Of a stretch of 64,000 bases of DNA, positions 32,689-45,400 are shown one piece after another (positions within the stretch are counted from its first letter, which is position 1; each line of letters starts with the position of its first letter). The stretch lies in NCBI GenBank assembly GCA_022575985.1, contig JAKSXM010000137.1, positions 12,356,001 through 12,420,000 of the forward strand. Direction: 5' to 3'. Source of the stretch: Anagrus nilaparvatae (taxonomy: Eukaryota > Arthropoda > Insecta > Hymenoptera > Mymaridae). The notes below the pieces were generated by a model, which saw nothing but the letters and a program-made list of their open reading frames with translations, ran no database searches and was not told the DNA's origin. Position numbers and translations under genes: made by a program.

Positions 32689-35011
32689 ATGGCCGGGAAC
32701 AATGAGTGTATGTCCACTCCAGAACGCAGAATCTTAGGAGAATTAGGAAACTCGGATCCTATATCTCCAACAGCTAATTTAAGATTGTTAACAACTTTAG
32801 CATCAAATTTAAAAAATGTTCCTGAAACTCCTCGTTCAGCTTTGTTAAATATAAATGATACAATTCAAGATTCAAGTGTGGTACAAGGTTCAGGAGGCTT
32901 GAAATTACTCCCAAGAAAAGAAAAATCTTTAAGTCTCTTGTGCAATAAGTAAGAATTAAATCTATATTTTACTGTTTCTTTTAATAATAATGTTTCTAAA
33001 ATTTCAGATTTTTAAATTTATTTCCTTTAAATATACAAGATGTGAATCAACCAAAGGAAATTTCCTTAAATACTACCGCCAAAGCTTTGGGGACCGAAAA
33101 AAGAAGAATATATGACATAATTAATGTTTTAGAAAGCTTAGAAATGGCATCAAAAGCAGGTAAAAATCAATACTACTGGCATGGACAATCTCGTTTACCT
33201 CAAACACTTGCTAAATTAAAAGTATCAGCTATTGAAATGGGATTAAAAAATAAAATTCAAGAAATACAAAAAATTAATAGAGCTTACATTGAAGATTCAG
33301 GAATTAATTCTAACAGTTCTTCTTTGATGGTTCCACAAAGTCCTGTTGTCAATTTTAGTTTTGAGGATAGTAATATAAAAGAAGATAAAAGTTTGAGTGT
33401 TATGTGCAGAAAATTTGTTATGCTGTTTTTAGTTTCATTGGAGGTAAAAAAATTGAATTAACTTTAAATTTAACATTTATTTTTCATTAATTTTTTTTTT
33501 TTAATTATAGAATGGAGTCATTAATTTAGATATTGCAGCCAAAGTTTTAATTAATGAGCAAGATTCATCTTCTGAAGTTAAGAGTAGTACTTTATCTTCA
33601 AGATATAAAACTAAAGTTCGTAGATTATATGATATTGCAAATGTTCTTTCAGCTATTGGTCTTATAGAAAAGGTTGACTTATACAATTGTATTATTAGAA
33701 AACCAATTTTTAAGTACACTGGACCAAAAGTTGATAGTGTTAATTTTGATAAAAATAGTAAGTAATTTAGAGATAAAAATAAACAATCTATAACTAGATT
33801 TTAAAAAAGTGAACAGATAAAAAAATCATAAAAAAAAATAATTCAAAAAAATGGTTATTAGTAGGTACAATGAAAATTATTTTATTTTCTAATATTTTAC
33901 CAAATCAAAAAATGAAATTTAAACCAAATCAGAAGTCATTTTACAAAAGCTGATTTGACATTATATCTTCGATGCGATTATTTTTCATCAATATTTTGTA
34001 ATTTGTTATCTAAATTTTTGTTTTAAATTTATTTTTTTTTAGCAGGAGCAACTGCATCAATAGAAAATGAAAGTCAATCTCTTGTTGGAATGACAACTCC
34101 GAACAAGAAAAAATGTTTTAGTTTCCGAGTTCTGAGTAGATTTTCTAAACTATGTTCAGGTGGTTCAACTACACCAGTTTCTAGCAATCGCCAAGCAAAA
34201 AAAAGAAAATTATTTGAAACTGGTAAATACTTTAATTTAAAATTGCATTCTAAACAAAATTTTTATTATTAATATACAAAACATTTTAGGACAAACTACA
34301 AAGTTTGAGAGAGCTCAAAGTTCACCTTGCTTAAGTAGTTCAAAAATACAAGCATTGGATGATTCAATTTTACAAGTTGCTGAAATGGAGTTAAAAAGAA
34401 TGAAATCTGAGTTAAAATCTAAAGTTTGTACAAAACTTTTTCCAAGACATAACTCAGATTCCTGTATATTACCAACTGATATAAATATGGAAAAAACAAA
34501 TATGAATGTAACATCAACAGTGACAAATCAAAGTAATTCAATGTCCAGTTCACCATTAATGCTTCCAATTATAAGTAGAGAAAATCTAGTCAAAGAAATG
34601 AATAGTGGACAAAGTCCAATTCATACTGTTAGAATTAATGTACCTGTGGATATTAAATTTACTCCAATGCATTCAGTACAACAAAATATTGATAAAACTC
34701 CAAAATTCATAAATTTAAAAAATCTTAATTTAAAGAAATTGGTACCAATTTCACAAAATGAGATACTTCAGTTATCAAATTACAGTAATCCAACAACTCA
34801 AAGTGAAATAATTCATTTACCAAATTACAGTAATCCTACAACACCAACAACATCCAATACTGATAAAAAAACAGATGTTACATATTTAACACCAATTCCA
34901 ATTAAGCAAATTTCACCAGGTGATACCTTTAAAGCAATAAAAGTTGGAAATACATTTCAACTTGTCCCTTTTCAAAGTTACATGGGTGATAACAGCAGTA
35001 AACAAAAATAA
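32689..35011 (+). CDS. E2F8: Atypical E2F transcription factor, E2F7/8 type
   Basis: Atypical E2Fs carry two winged-helix DNA-binding domains, need no DP partner and repress cell-cycle genes. Exons: 32689-32948, 33008-33443, 33511-33757, 34043-34222, 34290-35011; 614 residues. Domain 1 (about 76-146) starts RKEKSLSLLCNKF, with RRIYDIINVLESL at 119-131 and YYWHG. Domain 2 (about 212-304) starts EDKSLSVMCRKFVMLFLVS, with RRLYDIANVL at 269-278 and ends KYTGP. There is no DP-dimerisation or Rb-binding segment, as expected. A basic KKRK run near residue 370 may be a nuclear signal; the C-terminus is Ser/Thr/Asn-rich. Each DNA-binding domain is split by an intron. The fourth acceptor is agcag (NAGNAG), allowing a one-residue variant. 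E2F7 versus E2F8 cannot be separated here. Confidence 0.93.
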
Positions 35012-36374
35012 ATATTTGTGCCTTTGTTTTACACACGGGTACTTGTACAATTTTGTCATGCATTAAAAATGGTAAAATAATTTTCAGAAAACGTTTAAGA
35101 AAATTTAAGAAAAAGAAGAAAATTTTTCTGTGTTAAAAGGTACATATTAGATCAATTTTTTGAATTGAAAAAACCTTTCTTTACCACATAGCCATTTGAA
35201 ATTACTCTACGCGTTTTCACTTATGTCCATTAATATAATGTTTTTTTATTAGAAAAGATTTTACCTTGCCTGAGGTTTTCCTCTTTTTTCAAGAAGGGCT
35301 GCGCCCATCAATTACTTTTTAAAACTAATTTGTATACCAGTTTAAATTTTATATTTATTTAAAACTATATTTAATTAAAAAGTTAAGGATAACGACTTTG
35401 GGACCCCTTAGGTAAATTCGTATTTTCCTTCTGAGCCCCTTTAGAAAATAATTTTTCTCCAGAAATCAATAAGTATTTTCATTAGAACCATGGTTCTAAT
35501 GAAAGCCCTTTTTTCCTGGACAACAATGATCCACTAATAACCCAAGTGTAAAGATAAAACATTGAAAAATTTTGTTGATAACCCTTATTTTATTTTTTCA
35601 TTTTCCACCATTTTTAAATGTTAAAAAAATGTTGTTTTCCATAAGTTTAAAAAATGAACAAGTACCCATAAATAAAAATTATATTTATATTAACTTATAG
35701 GCAAGTCCTATATATATACATATATACCTTGACAGAAATTTAAAATTGTATATATATTTCATTATTTCTTTTTAAATACAATCTTGTATTTAATTTTGGT
35801 TAAATATTATTTTTTAAGCAAAAAAAAAAAAAATTGACACATTAATATTTAAACAAAAAATAACTACGATTAATATGAGCTTTTTTTTCACTCTTATTAT
35901 ATTTACCAAAGTTAAGATCTCTTTTTTTATAATTATATTGAAAAATATTAATTTTTTTATTAATTTAAAAAAAAATGCAATATCAAATCGATAATAAAAT
36001 ATATATAAAACTCTTCATTATTAAATTATAGTTTATATAAGTGAAATCACTTTTAACAAAGTTTATAAAACAAAAAAAAAATTAATTATATCTAATTATA
36101 TATTACTTTAAAAAATATTATATATAATAAATAAATGTTATTATTTTAAAAAAATATGATGTTTACAATTTTCAAAATGTCTTTTTATTAATTTTACAAT
36201 ATTACATTATTAAGTAAAAACGATTTATTATTGTTTTGTCTTTTATAATTAATTTTGCAATATTAAAACGTATGTAAAATTTATTTACAAAAAAATTGCA
36301 ATTTATATATACATATACTACTTATTATTAATTAAATGCTATTTTATAAAATCGATATATTTTATTTAATGTAT
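35012..36374. other. Convergent spacer between E2F7/8 and mRpL21
   Basis: Holds both 3' UTRs. AATAAA overlaps the E2F stop (about 35008). On minus, AATAAA lies about 9 bases after the mRpL21 stop. 35280-35520 is less AT-rich and includes a 28-bp perfect palindrome at 35477-35504. No gene was seen. Confidence 0.65.
35477..35504. repeat. 28-bp perfect palindrome
   Basis: Centre CCATGG at 35488-35493; arms tttcattagaacca and tggttctaatgaaa pair over 14 bases with no loop. The function is unknown. It could be a relic of a hairpin element or a site for a dimeric protein. Confidence 0.75.
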
Positions 36375-37219
36375 TTAATAAACATTTGATAATCCTTCAA
36401 CTTCGTTTGTTTGATTAATTTTACCTTGCAGTGTAATAGAATTTATTCGGACATATGAAAGTTGATTTTTGTAGACTAAAATAAAAATAATTTTTAAAAA
36501 TTTTACAAAAAAATATATAGTTTAAAAAAATTAAACTTACAATTAATGTTTCTTGTTTGTTTTCTTTTTCTCATAATATAATGTGTCTTTTTGTGCGATA
36601 AAGTTTTTTCAACGACTGTTGCATTTACTGATACTAATTCTTTATTTAATAAAGGCCTTCCTACTAAAGTAAAATCAGTACTTCCAGCAAGTAATACTTT
36701 TTCCAATTTTATTTCGTCGCCAACATTTGGTGGCCAATTACCTTGAATAATAATAATATCACTTTCTGTTACTTTAAATTGTTTACCCATTACATGAACA
36801 ACAGCAAATAATCTGCCAGTTTTATCGGTAGATATTTGTGAATTTATTTCAGTTGATAAATCTTCAACCATTTTCTCTTCAGCTTCTGTTATCGGAGTAA
36901 CTTCAGATTGATAGTCAGGTATAACAGGTTGTTTTGGAAACCATGGTAATTTCGTTCTAGGTTTAGTCACATCTGCTACTTGTGATTGCCTACTAACAAG
37001 GCCTCTTGATCTTCGATTTGTAAATTTTCTATCAGGTACATTTATTGGTAATCCAACTAAAAATTATCGGATGTTTAAAATCTCATTAGGTATAAATTAT
37101 GAAAAAAATGCATACTTACGAAAATTTGTAGTTTTAGGTAATAAATCAAATTTTGATCCTACAGAATAATGTTTTCCAACATTTAAAATCTTAGACAAGT
37201 TTACAAGAGACAAAGCCAT
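36375..37219 (-). CDS. mRpL21: Mitochondrial ribosomal protein L21 (bL21m)
   Basis: A component of the large subunit of the mitochondrial ribosome. Exons on minus: 37219-37120, 37056-36541, 36475-36375; phases 1 and 1, 238 residues. The N-terminus MALSLVNLSKILNVGKHYSV is Lys/Ser-rich without acids, as in a mitochondrial presequence. The L21 fold is marked by RLFAVVHVMGKQFKVTESD, then GDEIKLEKVLLAGSTDFTLV, VNATVVEKTLSHKK and the basic MRKRKQTRNIN stretch. The last short exon (34 residues, missed as an ORF) supplies FYKNQLSYVRINSITLQGKI and ends LSNVY. The ATG at 37219 was chosen over the GTG-opened extension upstream. Divergent from XPO4. Confidence 0.94.
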
Positions 37220-37471
37220 TTTCTTAAATATTCCACTTATAATTATTTTTTTATAATTGAATTTATGATTATGCTTATAGACAATCAAAATTAATTCCAC
37301 ATGCTAAAAATTATAAAATTTACAAAAGTAATATGAGAAAATTAACAATAAATTTATGTTGAGTATTTCTGCCTTCGCACATTGCATCTAGCAGAATACA
37401 TATAGGTTATATTCTTATTTATGTATTTTGCAGCCGAAAAAAGGAGTTTTTTTTTTAATTATTTTAGAAAA
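37220..37471. promoter_or_regulatory. Compact bidirectional promoter of mRpL21 and XPO4
   Basis: Only 252 bases separate the two start codons, so both core promoters and 5' UTRs must lie here. Between about 37375 and 37440 the sequence is less AT-rich (ctgccttcgcacattgcatc). No TATA element can be singled out with confidence in such AT-rich DNA. Confidence 0.6.
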
Positions 37472-40400
37472 ATGGCGGAACAAGTGTTAAGAGAATTAGA
37501 AGCGGCTGCTCAAATTATTTTAGTAAGTTTTTATAACTTTAACAATTATATATTTTATGTTTAAAATAAAATTCAAAACTTCAAGTATCTATTTTATAAA
37601 AAAATTATAAAAATTAAATCATTTTGATGGAGTAAATTTTTAATTTATTTTTTAAGTTGAGGTTAGATTTTTATGGAGTGAGATTATGTTTATTTTGGAA
37701 ATTTAATAAAATAAAAAATTTATAAATTTTATTATTTTTTGTTTTCCTTGTATATTTATTTGACTTTTTATTTTTAGATAATACATGCGACTGATTTTTT
37801 TTATTCAATTTTTCTAAGCAAAAATTACTTACTATTTTGATTAAATGTTAAATTAGAATTGCACTATAAAAATACACTGTAAAATCTTCAAATTTTATAA
37901 CAAAATAAGTTTGTTTTGACGTCGTTTTTAAATTGAATAAATTTTATTTTTATTTTAAGGCTCCCCCAAATATTGTAACTCCTGAACAAAGGCAAGCTGC
38001 AGAAGCTGTATTTTTAAATTTTAGAAAAACTAAATCCCCTTATCAATTATGTCAACAAATCTTAGAAACTACATCAATGGATTATGTTCTTTTTGAATCC
38101 GCTGGTGTTATAAAAACTGCTTTAATAAGAGAATGGACAATGCTTCCTCAAAATGATATAGATTCAATGAGACAGTATTTGTTACATTATATATTAAGTA
38201 AACCAACACTTGCACCTTTTGTTAGAGAAAGAATTTTACAAGTTATAGCTATTATGGTTAAAAGAGGTAGCGTTGAAGATTTAGGAGAAGAAAGAAATGA
38301 AATTTTAAATGAAGTTGAAAAATTAATTATTAGTGGAGATTTACCCCGGGTATGTAACTAAAAGCAAAATTTAAAGTTGGTATTATTAAAATTTATACAT
38401 TTTTATTATATTATTTAGCAACTTCTTGGCTGCAGTATAATATCAGCTTTAATGCAAGAATATGCAATAACAATAAAATCTTCAGATGTTGGATTAACTT
38501 GGGAAATTCATTTTAAAGCAAAAAAACAATTTGAAGTAACATCCTTAAGAAAAATTTTTAAATTTGTTGTTACAGCATTAGCAGAGTTAATGAAAGTTGA
38601 AATTTCAGAATCTATGTTACCTCTGGTTAAACATTTACTTTCTATCTGCGAAGGAGTTCTAATTTGGGGATACATATATGTCAATCATTATATCCTTTTC
38701 AAAAATTTTTTAAACTTATAAATTTTAATTGATCATTTAATTATTATTTTTATTGATAATAACATTTATACTTATTAAAAATTAATAATAATTAAATGTA
38801 ACTTTTAGTAGCTTATAATTTAATCACATAGAAAATAAATTATTCTTAACTTCTTTGCACTGCCTAAAAGATTAATAGGAGCTTTTGAAGCAGTTTATGA
38901 ATCAGATAGTCATCCAACTTTACGTTTAACAGGATTATGGCGAGAAATAATTTTAGATCCTGAAGTTATTCAATTATTTTTTACAATTTATTGGAAAGTA
39001 AGAACAAATCCACAGTTAGCACATCATGCAAGAAATTGTTTAGTTCAATTAGCAAGTTTGAATGGAGTTATAATGAATACAGCTGAAGTAAAACTTAAAT
39101 ATTTAACTACTTATATGCAAGATTTTTTAAAACTTTTATCAAGTATTGAAATTATTGATCAAGAGGCTTTAGGATTAGCAAATATATTTAAGAAACTTAT
39201 AACATTCTTTCGCTCATCAATCCCTTCTTTACCAGAAGATATGCAAAAATCATTTATGGAAAATATGACTCGTATAACATGCTTATTTGCTGAAGGTGCA
39301 GCTCAAGAAGAATCTGTAAGTATTTTTTTTATATATATTAAAAGTTTTCAGTTTTTTATAAGAATATTTGTAATTTGTTAAACAGCTTTGTACAGATGAC
39401 TGTTTATATATGGAGGCTTTTGAAAATTTATCAGAAACGTGGATATCGGTTGTATCTGAAAATAGCTTATTTCCAGTTGAATTTTGTAAACATAGTTCCA
39501 TACAAATATTCAATATTTATTTACAATGTCATTTATCTCCACCAGATGGTAAGCGAGGAATTGGTGGAAGAGATTGCACTGAAGAAATTGATTCTATTGA
39601 AGAAGACGACATTACAAAATTCAAAGAGCAGCTACAAACTATTGGTAATTTTGGTAGACAAATTCCAAATCATTCCCTAACATTATTATCTCGTGTACTT
39701 GAAGATCGAACTATAAAACTCAAAGATCATCTGAATCAATTAGTGTCTCAAACCCTGAATACTTCTAATATAAAATCAACAGAAAATTTATATGAAGATC
39801 TTCATTGGGTTATATTAATAGCTGGTCATGTACTTTGTATGGAATCAGATGGAGAAGTAGCTTTAGTGCCATCAGAAATAATGCGTTACAGTATGGAACA
39901 GCAAACTTCTGGCCAAGTCGATGTAAATGTATCCTTACAATTACTAGCTTCATCAAGAGTTAACATAAGTGAAATTGCGAATGCTGAACAATCATCCGAT
40001 CATGTTATAAGATTAATTGCAGCTGTATTCCGATTAGCTGAAGTTATTAAAACAACAATTTTAGCTAATGCAAGTCACCATTTAAGTCCCGAATTATGTA
40101 ATACTCTCATTTGGTTTATGCATAGATGGTCAATTAGTTATTTGTTACCACAAGAAACGTATTATCAAGAATTAAGTACTACATTGATTCAGGCTTTTGG
40201 AGAAGATACTGCAGGTGCACAATGGTCAATGGATTTTTTATTGGAACAAGCTCATTGTATTTTAAATACATTTAAAGGAGAGCCAAAGTTAGTTAAAGGT
40301 GCTATTGACTTATTAGTTGGACTTGTTGATACACAAACACAGTAAGTGAAAAAAAATTAACTTTATTTTGATCCTAAAATATCACAATAATTTTACTATT

Positions 40401-42463
40401 AATTTAAATTAATAAATTTTTAAAATATGAATATATTTGATGTAGCACAGATCCCATTGAATTAAATAGGGTTGAAAAAAATGTGTTTTTTAAATATTTA
40501 AAAATTATTTTTATAATCATTTAAGGTCGTCTCTACACTAGACGAGATTAGCTTTTTTTTAAATTACATTTCTATAGATTTTAAATGGGAACATAATCAT
40601 AAAATAAAATTATATCGTCAGGTGTAGAAAGGGCCTAAAAGATCTTCTGTACCATTTTAATTACTTAAAATTTTATTATTTAAAAAAAAATAATCAACCG
40701 TGAATAAAACAAGAAATTTTAAACCTTTCAGAGCTCCATATTTCCTGAAATCACCATATTTCATTAATTTTGTACAATTAGCTACAAAACCTAATTTTGA
40801 ACTTCCACAAGTTGCCAAACGTGGTTTAGTAAAAATAGTAGTCCAAGCTGGTGGTTCAGTTAATGCAAATATGGGTATTGAACAGTATTGGATGCAAACT
40901 TTGCAACCAATAGCAAATCGGTTTAAAGAATTAGTATTTCATGCCGATTTTCCACGTAATTGTCACAGAGAAGAAGTAAGAGCTCAAATAGTTGATGTTT
41001 TAGAATCTCTTATAGGTAAAATAGTGAAAGATTTTATATTTTAAAATTTTATTTTAACAAAAATTTGAATTTTTTTATTTCAGGTGCTGCGCGAGGAGTT
41101 TCAGATAAAACAGTAAAGCCACTTTTTCAAAATACTACAAGTGTTTTGAGAGAACTTCCAAAACTATTGACTATGTATCATAATTATCAACAAATAGTTC
41201 AATTAATACTTGAATTATTTTCAGAATATTCAAAAGGTCCATTTTTATACTTAGAAGATGATGAAGGTGCTCAAGTTTATGAAATTTGTTTACAAGTTAT
41301 TCAAGCATATGCAAACTGTAATAAAAATCGAGTAACAAGTGACTCTACAGCAGAAGAAGATACTTATCAAGACATTTTACTTTTAATGCAGCTTTTAACT
41401 AATTTATTGAATAAAGATTTTTTCTCTGACCCAAATTCATCAAGTCAAAATCAGGCTACAGCCTTAAACGTTTTTTTGTATGGATTAAATATTGTCATGC
41501 CATTAATGACATTAGATTTACTGAAATTTCCATCTCTTTGTGTGCAGTAAGTTTAAAAGTGCTTTAAATTAAATTATATTTTTTGATATTTTTGAGTCAT
41601 TATTGTCAAAATTTGTATATTTTTTCTTTATTAAATTGAATTGTATTTTTTTAATTGAAATTCTAAAAAATTTTCATAAATTGAGAGATTGATATTTTTA
41701 TTTTTGAGTTAAATCCATTAAGAACTAGATTGAGGAGTAACAATTATGAGTACAAAAGAAACTCTGAAAAATTTATCCAGATCCTGTGATCTGATCTGGC
41801 GAGTTTTTTTGAAGAGACTCAAATTTACTTGAATATAATTTAATACATTAAATTATTAAAAAAATTAAAAAATAAATTTTTTTTCAGGTATTTTAATATG
41901 TTAACTTTTGTTTGCCAAATTCATCCAGAAAAAATTTGTACCTTACAACCAGAATTGCTTAATCAGTTACTAATTTCAGTAGATTTAGGTTTATATTCTT
42001 TTGGACACGATGTTACAAATTTCTGTTGTGACATTATTCAAGTTATTACAAAACACATATTTACCGAAGCTGAAAAAGGACAACCAAAGAATCAAATGAT
42101 GGCACCATTTTTAAATGTAAAGTTTTATTTGTTTTTTGAAATAATAATATTTTTCTATTTCTTTATAAATTTTTTTAGATTCTTATGAACCTCATTCTAA
42201 GTCATCAAATAAGTTCTGATCTCATTGCAAATACCAGTATATCATTGTATTATTTAATATGTTGTTATAAAGAACAATATCAACAATTAATACAAAATAT
42301 AATAAGGGAACAATCAAATCCTCAAATCGCACAAAGGCTAGCAAATGAATTTAATGAATTAACAAATGTACAACTAACAACAGAAAGGGCAGATAAGTTA
42401 AAATTTCGTGATAATTTTGAAAAGTTTATAGTTAACGTTCAAGGTTTTCTAATGGTAAAATAG
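37472..42463 (+). CDS. XPO4: Exportin-4
   Basis: A nuclear transport receptor of the importin-beta superfamily. Known cargoes in mammals are eIF5A and SMAD3 (export) and SOX factors (import). Nine exons: 37472-37522, 37960-38349, 38419-38689, 38861-39315, 39386-40341, 40732-41015, 41084-41546, 41888-42116, 42179-42463; 1127 residues, close to the roughly 1150 of human XPO4. All phases agree. Landmarks: MAEQVLRELEAAAQIIL start, NFRKTKSPYQLCQQILETT, ESAGVIKTALIREW, IYLQCHLSPPDGKR, DLYEDLHWVILIAGH-type LYEDLHWVILIAGHVL, TAEEDTYQDILLLMQLLTNL, and the terminal FIVNVQGFLMVK. The protein is helical-repeat throughout. The join 38689 to 38861 uses an AT-AC intron; without it the frame hits stop at 38719. 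AATAAA lies at about 42944. Confidence 0.95.
38690..38860 (+). other. U12-type AT-AC intron in XPO4
   Basis: The 5' end reads ATATCCTTTT, the consensus minor-spliceosome donor. The 3' end reads TTCTTAACTTCTTTGCAC, with a branch site close to TCCTTAAC at 38843-38850 and the branch A 11 bases before the terminal AC. Removing it joins CAT T to TG CCT and yields VNHLPKRLIGAFE in phase. No GT-AG pair in the region gives an open join. The intron is 171 nt. Confidence 0.9.
40342..40731 (+). other. XPO4 intron 5
   Basis: Donor gtaagt, acceptor tttcag, 390 bp. AT-rich; nothing else was seen in it. Confidence 0.85.
41547..41887 (+). other. XPO4 intron 7
   Basis: Donor gtaagt, acceptor tttcag, 341 bp. 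AT-rich; nothing else was seen in it. Confidence 0.85.
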
Positions 42464-45400
42464 AAAACAATTTTTTAAATATTTATTGAGCCAATTTTAT
42501 ATATACATATTTATGTGTATACATTAGCTTGACAGTTGCTTTAAAAAATTGCTTGGATTTTGAATTACCAGCTAAATTTTAAAAGATACTTACTGAAAAA
42601 GATAATTTCCTCAAAATCGAAATTGTCAGTTAAAAGCATATGTGTATACATGTATATAAATATAATATATATTTAAAATTTTAAATTTGAATCAACAAAT
42701 TTTGTATAAAACTAGAAAATAAGATTAAAATATTTAATGCATCTGTATATACCATATGATATCTAATATATATTTAACAAAAGAATGTGATAATCATAAA
42801 ATATGCAACTTATGTAATAATTACGAATTTTCAAAGAAATTTAAAAATTTGAGAAAAAAAAAATATTTTCTAATCAACTAAAGAAAATAAAATAGTATTT
42901 TAATAATTTTATGCATAAAAACCAAAAATTTGTTTTTTGCAAAAATAAATATATATAATATATATATTGACGGTGCTAAGAATAGCATTTTATAAAAAGT
43001 ATAAAATGAATTTTTATAAACGAATATTAGATTTATTTCACATATTCATAAAATTGCATATTAACAAATTTACAAATTATGTAATTAATGTAATATTGTG
43101 ATTTAAATTGAAGTAATAAGTAAAAACAAAAAAATTATTTACCTCAAATAAAATTTTTTTCATTATTTATGTCACATGCTAGAAGAATTGACTGTAAAGA
43201 AAAATATTTTTAATGATAACGACATTTTTTGATACCATCATATTTTTTGATATACTATTTTAAAGTGATTAAAAATTACAGACAGTGTAATTGTCGCTGT
43301 AATTCAATACCTTTTAAAGTCAAATAATAGTGTTTAAAAAAATTAAACTGACGTTGGATCATATGTTTTTTTTTGGCCAATTTATAAAAAAAAAAAAAAT
43401 TACTTGATTCACACATTAAGAAAACCTATTTCTTGGAATAAATTTAATGCAGTATTGAAATAATGTAATGAAACAATAATTTTAAAGATATCTGAAAGTA
43501 CTGAATATGCCAACTAGTCAAATCTGTGATTAATAAAAATATAAAACTTAACTTTAAAGTAATAATTTAATAATTTCATTGCAAATTTTCATTTAAAATC
43601 ATTGAATCATTTCATTGCATTTAAAAATTTTCATTTAAAAAAAAAGGTATAATTAAAAAAGAACCTTGTTATTCATTTATTTTTATTGATTAAACACAAA
43701 AAATGAATGCAAAATCTAAAAATTTGAAAATAATTAATATGTAAAATTTTGATATCAATTTTGGTCCTTATGATCATGTAAAAAGTCTGTTAAAAAGTTT
43801 GTTTGCAAACAAAAAATAGATACTTCTATTCATGAAAACACTGTCATTAAACTTTTTTAATATTAAAAAAAGCCTTTTTCCAAGATTTATCAAATAAAGC
43901 TGATTTCACCAAAATTAGTACTTCTGTAAATAATTCTTTTATTATATAGGAGGTCATTTATATCTGTATAAACAAAAGATTAAAAAAAAAAGTTTTAATT
44001 TTTTGGAATCACTTATGTCAAAAAAATTGTGCTTATTTTGTTGCAAAAAGTGCCTAATAGATAAGACTTCAAATTTGGAAAAATAAAAGATACAAATTTA
44101 TTTAATATTTCTTATTCTTTATTTTATGTTTTAAAATTCATACAATCATACTTTCATTTTACAATTAAAAAAAAAAATGCTCGTCCATAAGTATGTTTAA
44201 TATTAAGTAATAATTTGTTTGTTTTGTTTTGTTTTAATATCGAAAGTAAATGTTTGCAAAGTTTTATAAAGTGTGCCAATATGTAGTAAGAATAAATGTG
44301 TTTTTCCTTCTTTTTTTTGGTTTTTAATGTAAAAATCAAAAATAAATATTTTGTATTTAATAACACAATATTTATATATATAAATATATATAAAATTGCA
44401 CAATTTACAATTGTCTTTTTCTTATTTATGAATGTTTATTAAATGTGAAAATATTTATGTATACTTAAATAATAAGGTATACGAAACTCTTATAAAGTGT
44501 TCGATAATGGAGAAAAAAATAAAATTTTTTAATTTTATATAAGAACAATTACAATTCAAAAAACGCACAAAGATTGAGCGAGTAATAAAAATTGTGTTTT
44601 AAATTTTAGAAATTTTGATATGTTAATTACATTTTTTTGTGTTTATTAAACATAAGTAATTAAAATTTCTTGAATGAAATAGTTTTAGGATAAATTAATA
44701 CTGTGTCAAACAATATAGTGTAATCTGTGTACAGTCTATACGTTTTAATATTAATATTTGATATAAATTTTTAATTGAATAATAAAAAAAAAAAAAAATT
44801 AATTATTTTTTGTGACTTGTGTTAAGTAGTTTAATATTTGTTAATTCTTTAAAATAAAGAATATTGAAATAAATTGAAAATTGTAAATAAAATTGTTTAT
44901 TAAATTATTAAAAATGAAATAATAATCCCTGTAACGTTCCTCTTTTTTCTGGTAAATTTAAATTTGAATTTTATAATAATTAATGTTTTTAAAAAAAAGT
45001 TACCCTGTGTAATTGGAACAGGGATTCGTTATTGTCTAAGTATATATAATATACATTTAGGTATATATAACAGAAGAAATTTATATGGATTATAAAGATC
45101 TTCTTACATCGTTAAGAGCGATACTTGAATAATAATAAATAATACTTTTTTTATATACGAATTAAAATTTAAGTAAAAATTACTATAAATATTTCTTATT
45201 TCACAAATTTATAATACTTATTATCATATTACATAACTTTTGGTCAAAATACCTACAATTTAATGTCTACATTTTATTATTTAAAAACTATTTATGTATA
45301 TAATTTTCAAAATTTTTAAATATTTGGTTTGCTTATGAACATTCCCAAATGTATTTGACTAAAACTTTAGGTAAAAGTCTGAGAACTGGATCAAATTCTA

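Noticed and set aside
37217..37300. N-terminal extension of mRpL21 opened by GTG
   Set aside because: Eukaryotic starts are ATG; the ATG at 37219 gives a good mitochondrial presequence, and the extension is Ile/Lys/Asn translation of AT-rich DNA.
38690..38721. XPO4 exon 3 reading on to a stop at 38719 as a real short isoform
   Set aside because: The tail after VNH is AT-rich intron translation, and the exact U12 donor and branch-AC pair explains the boundary.
39375..39680. Second-frame ORF over XPO4 exon 5
   Set aside because: It overlaps the conserved exportin frame and has no family features.
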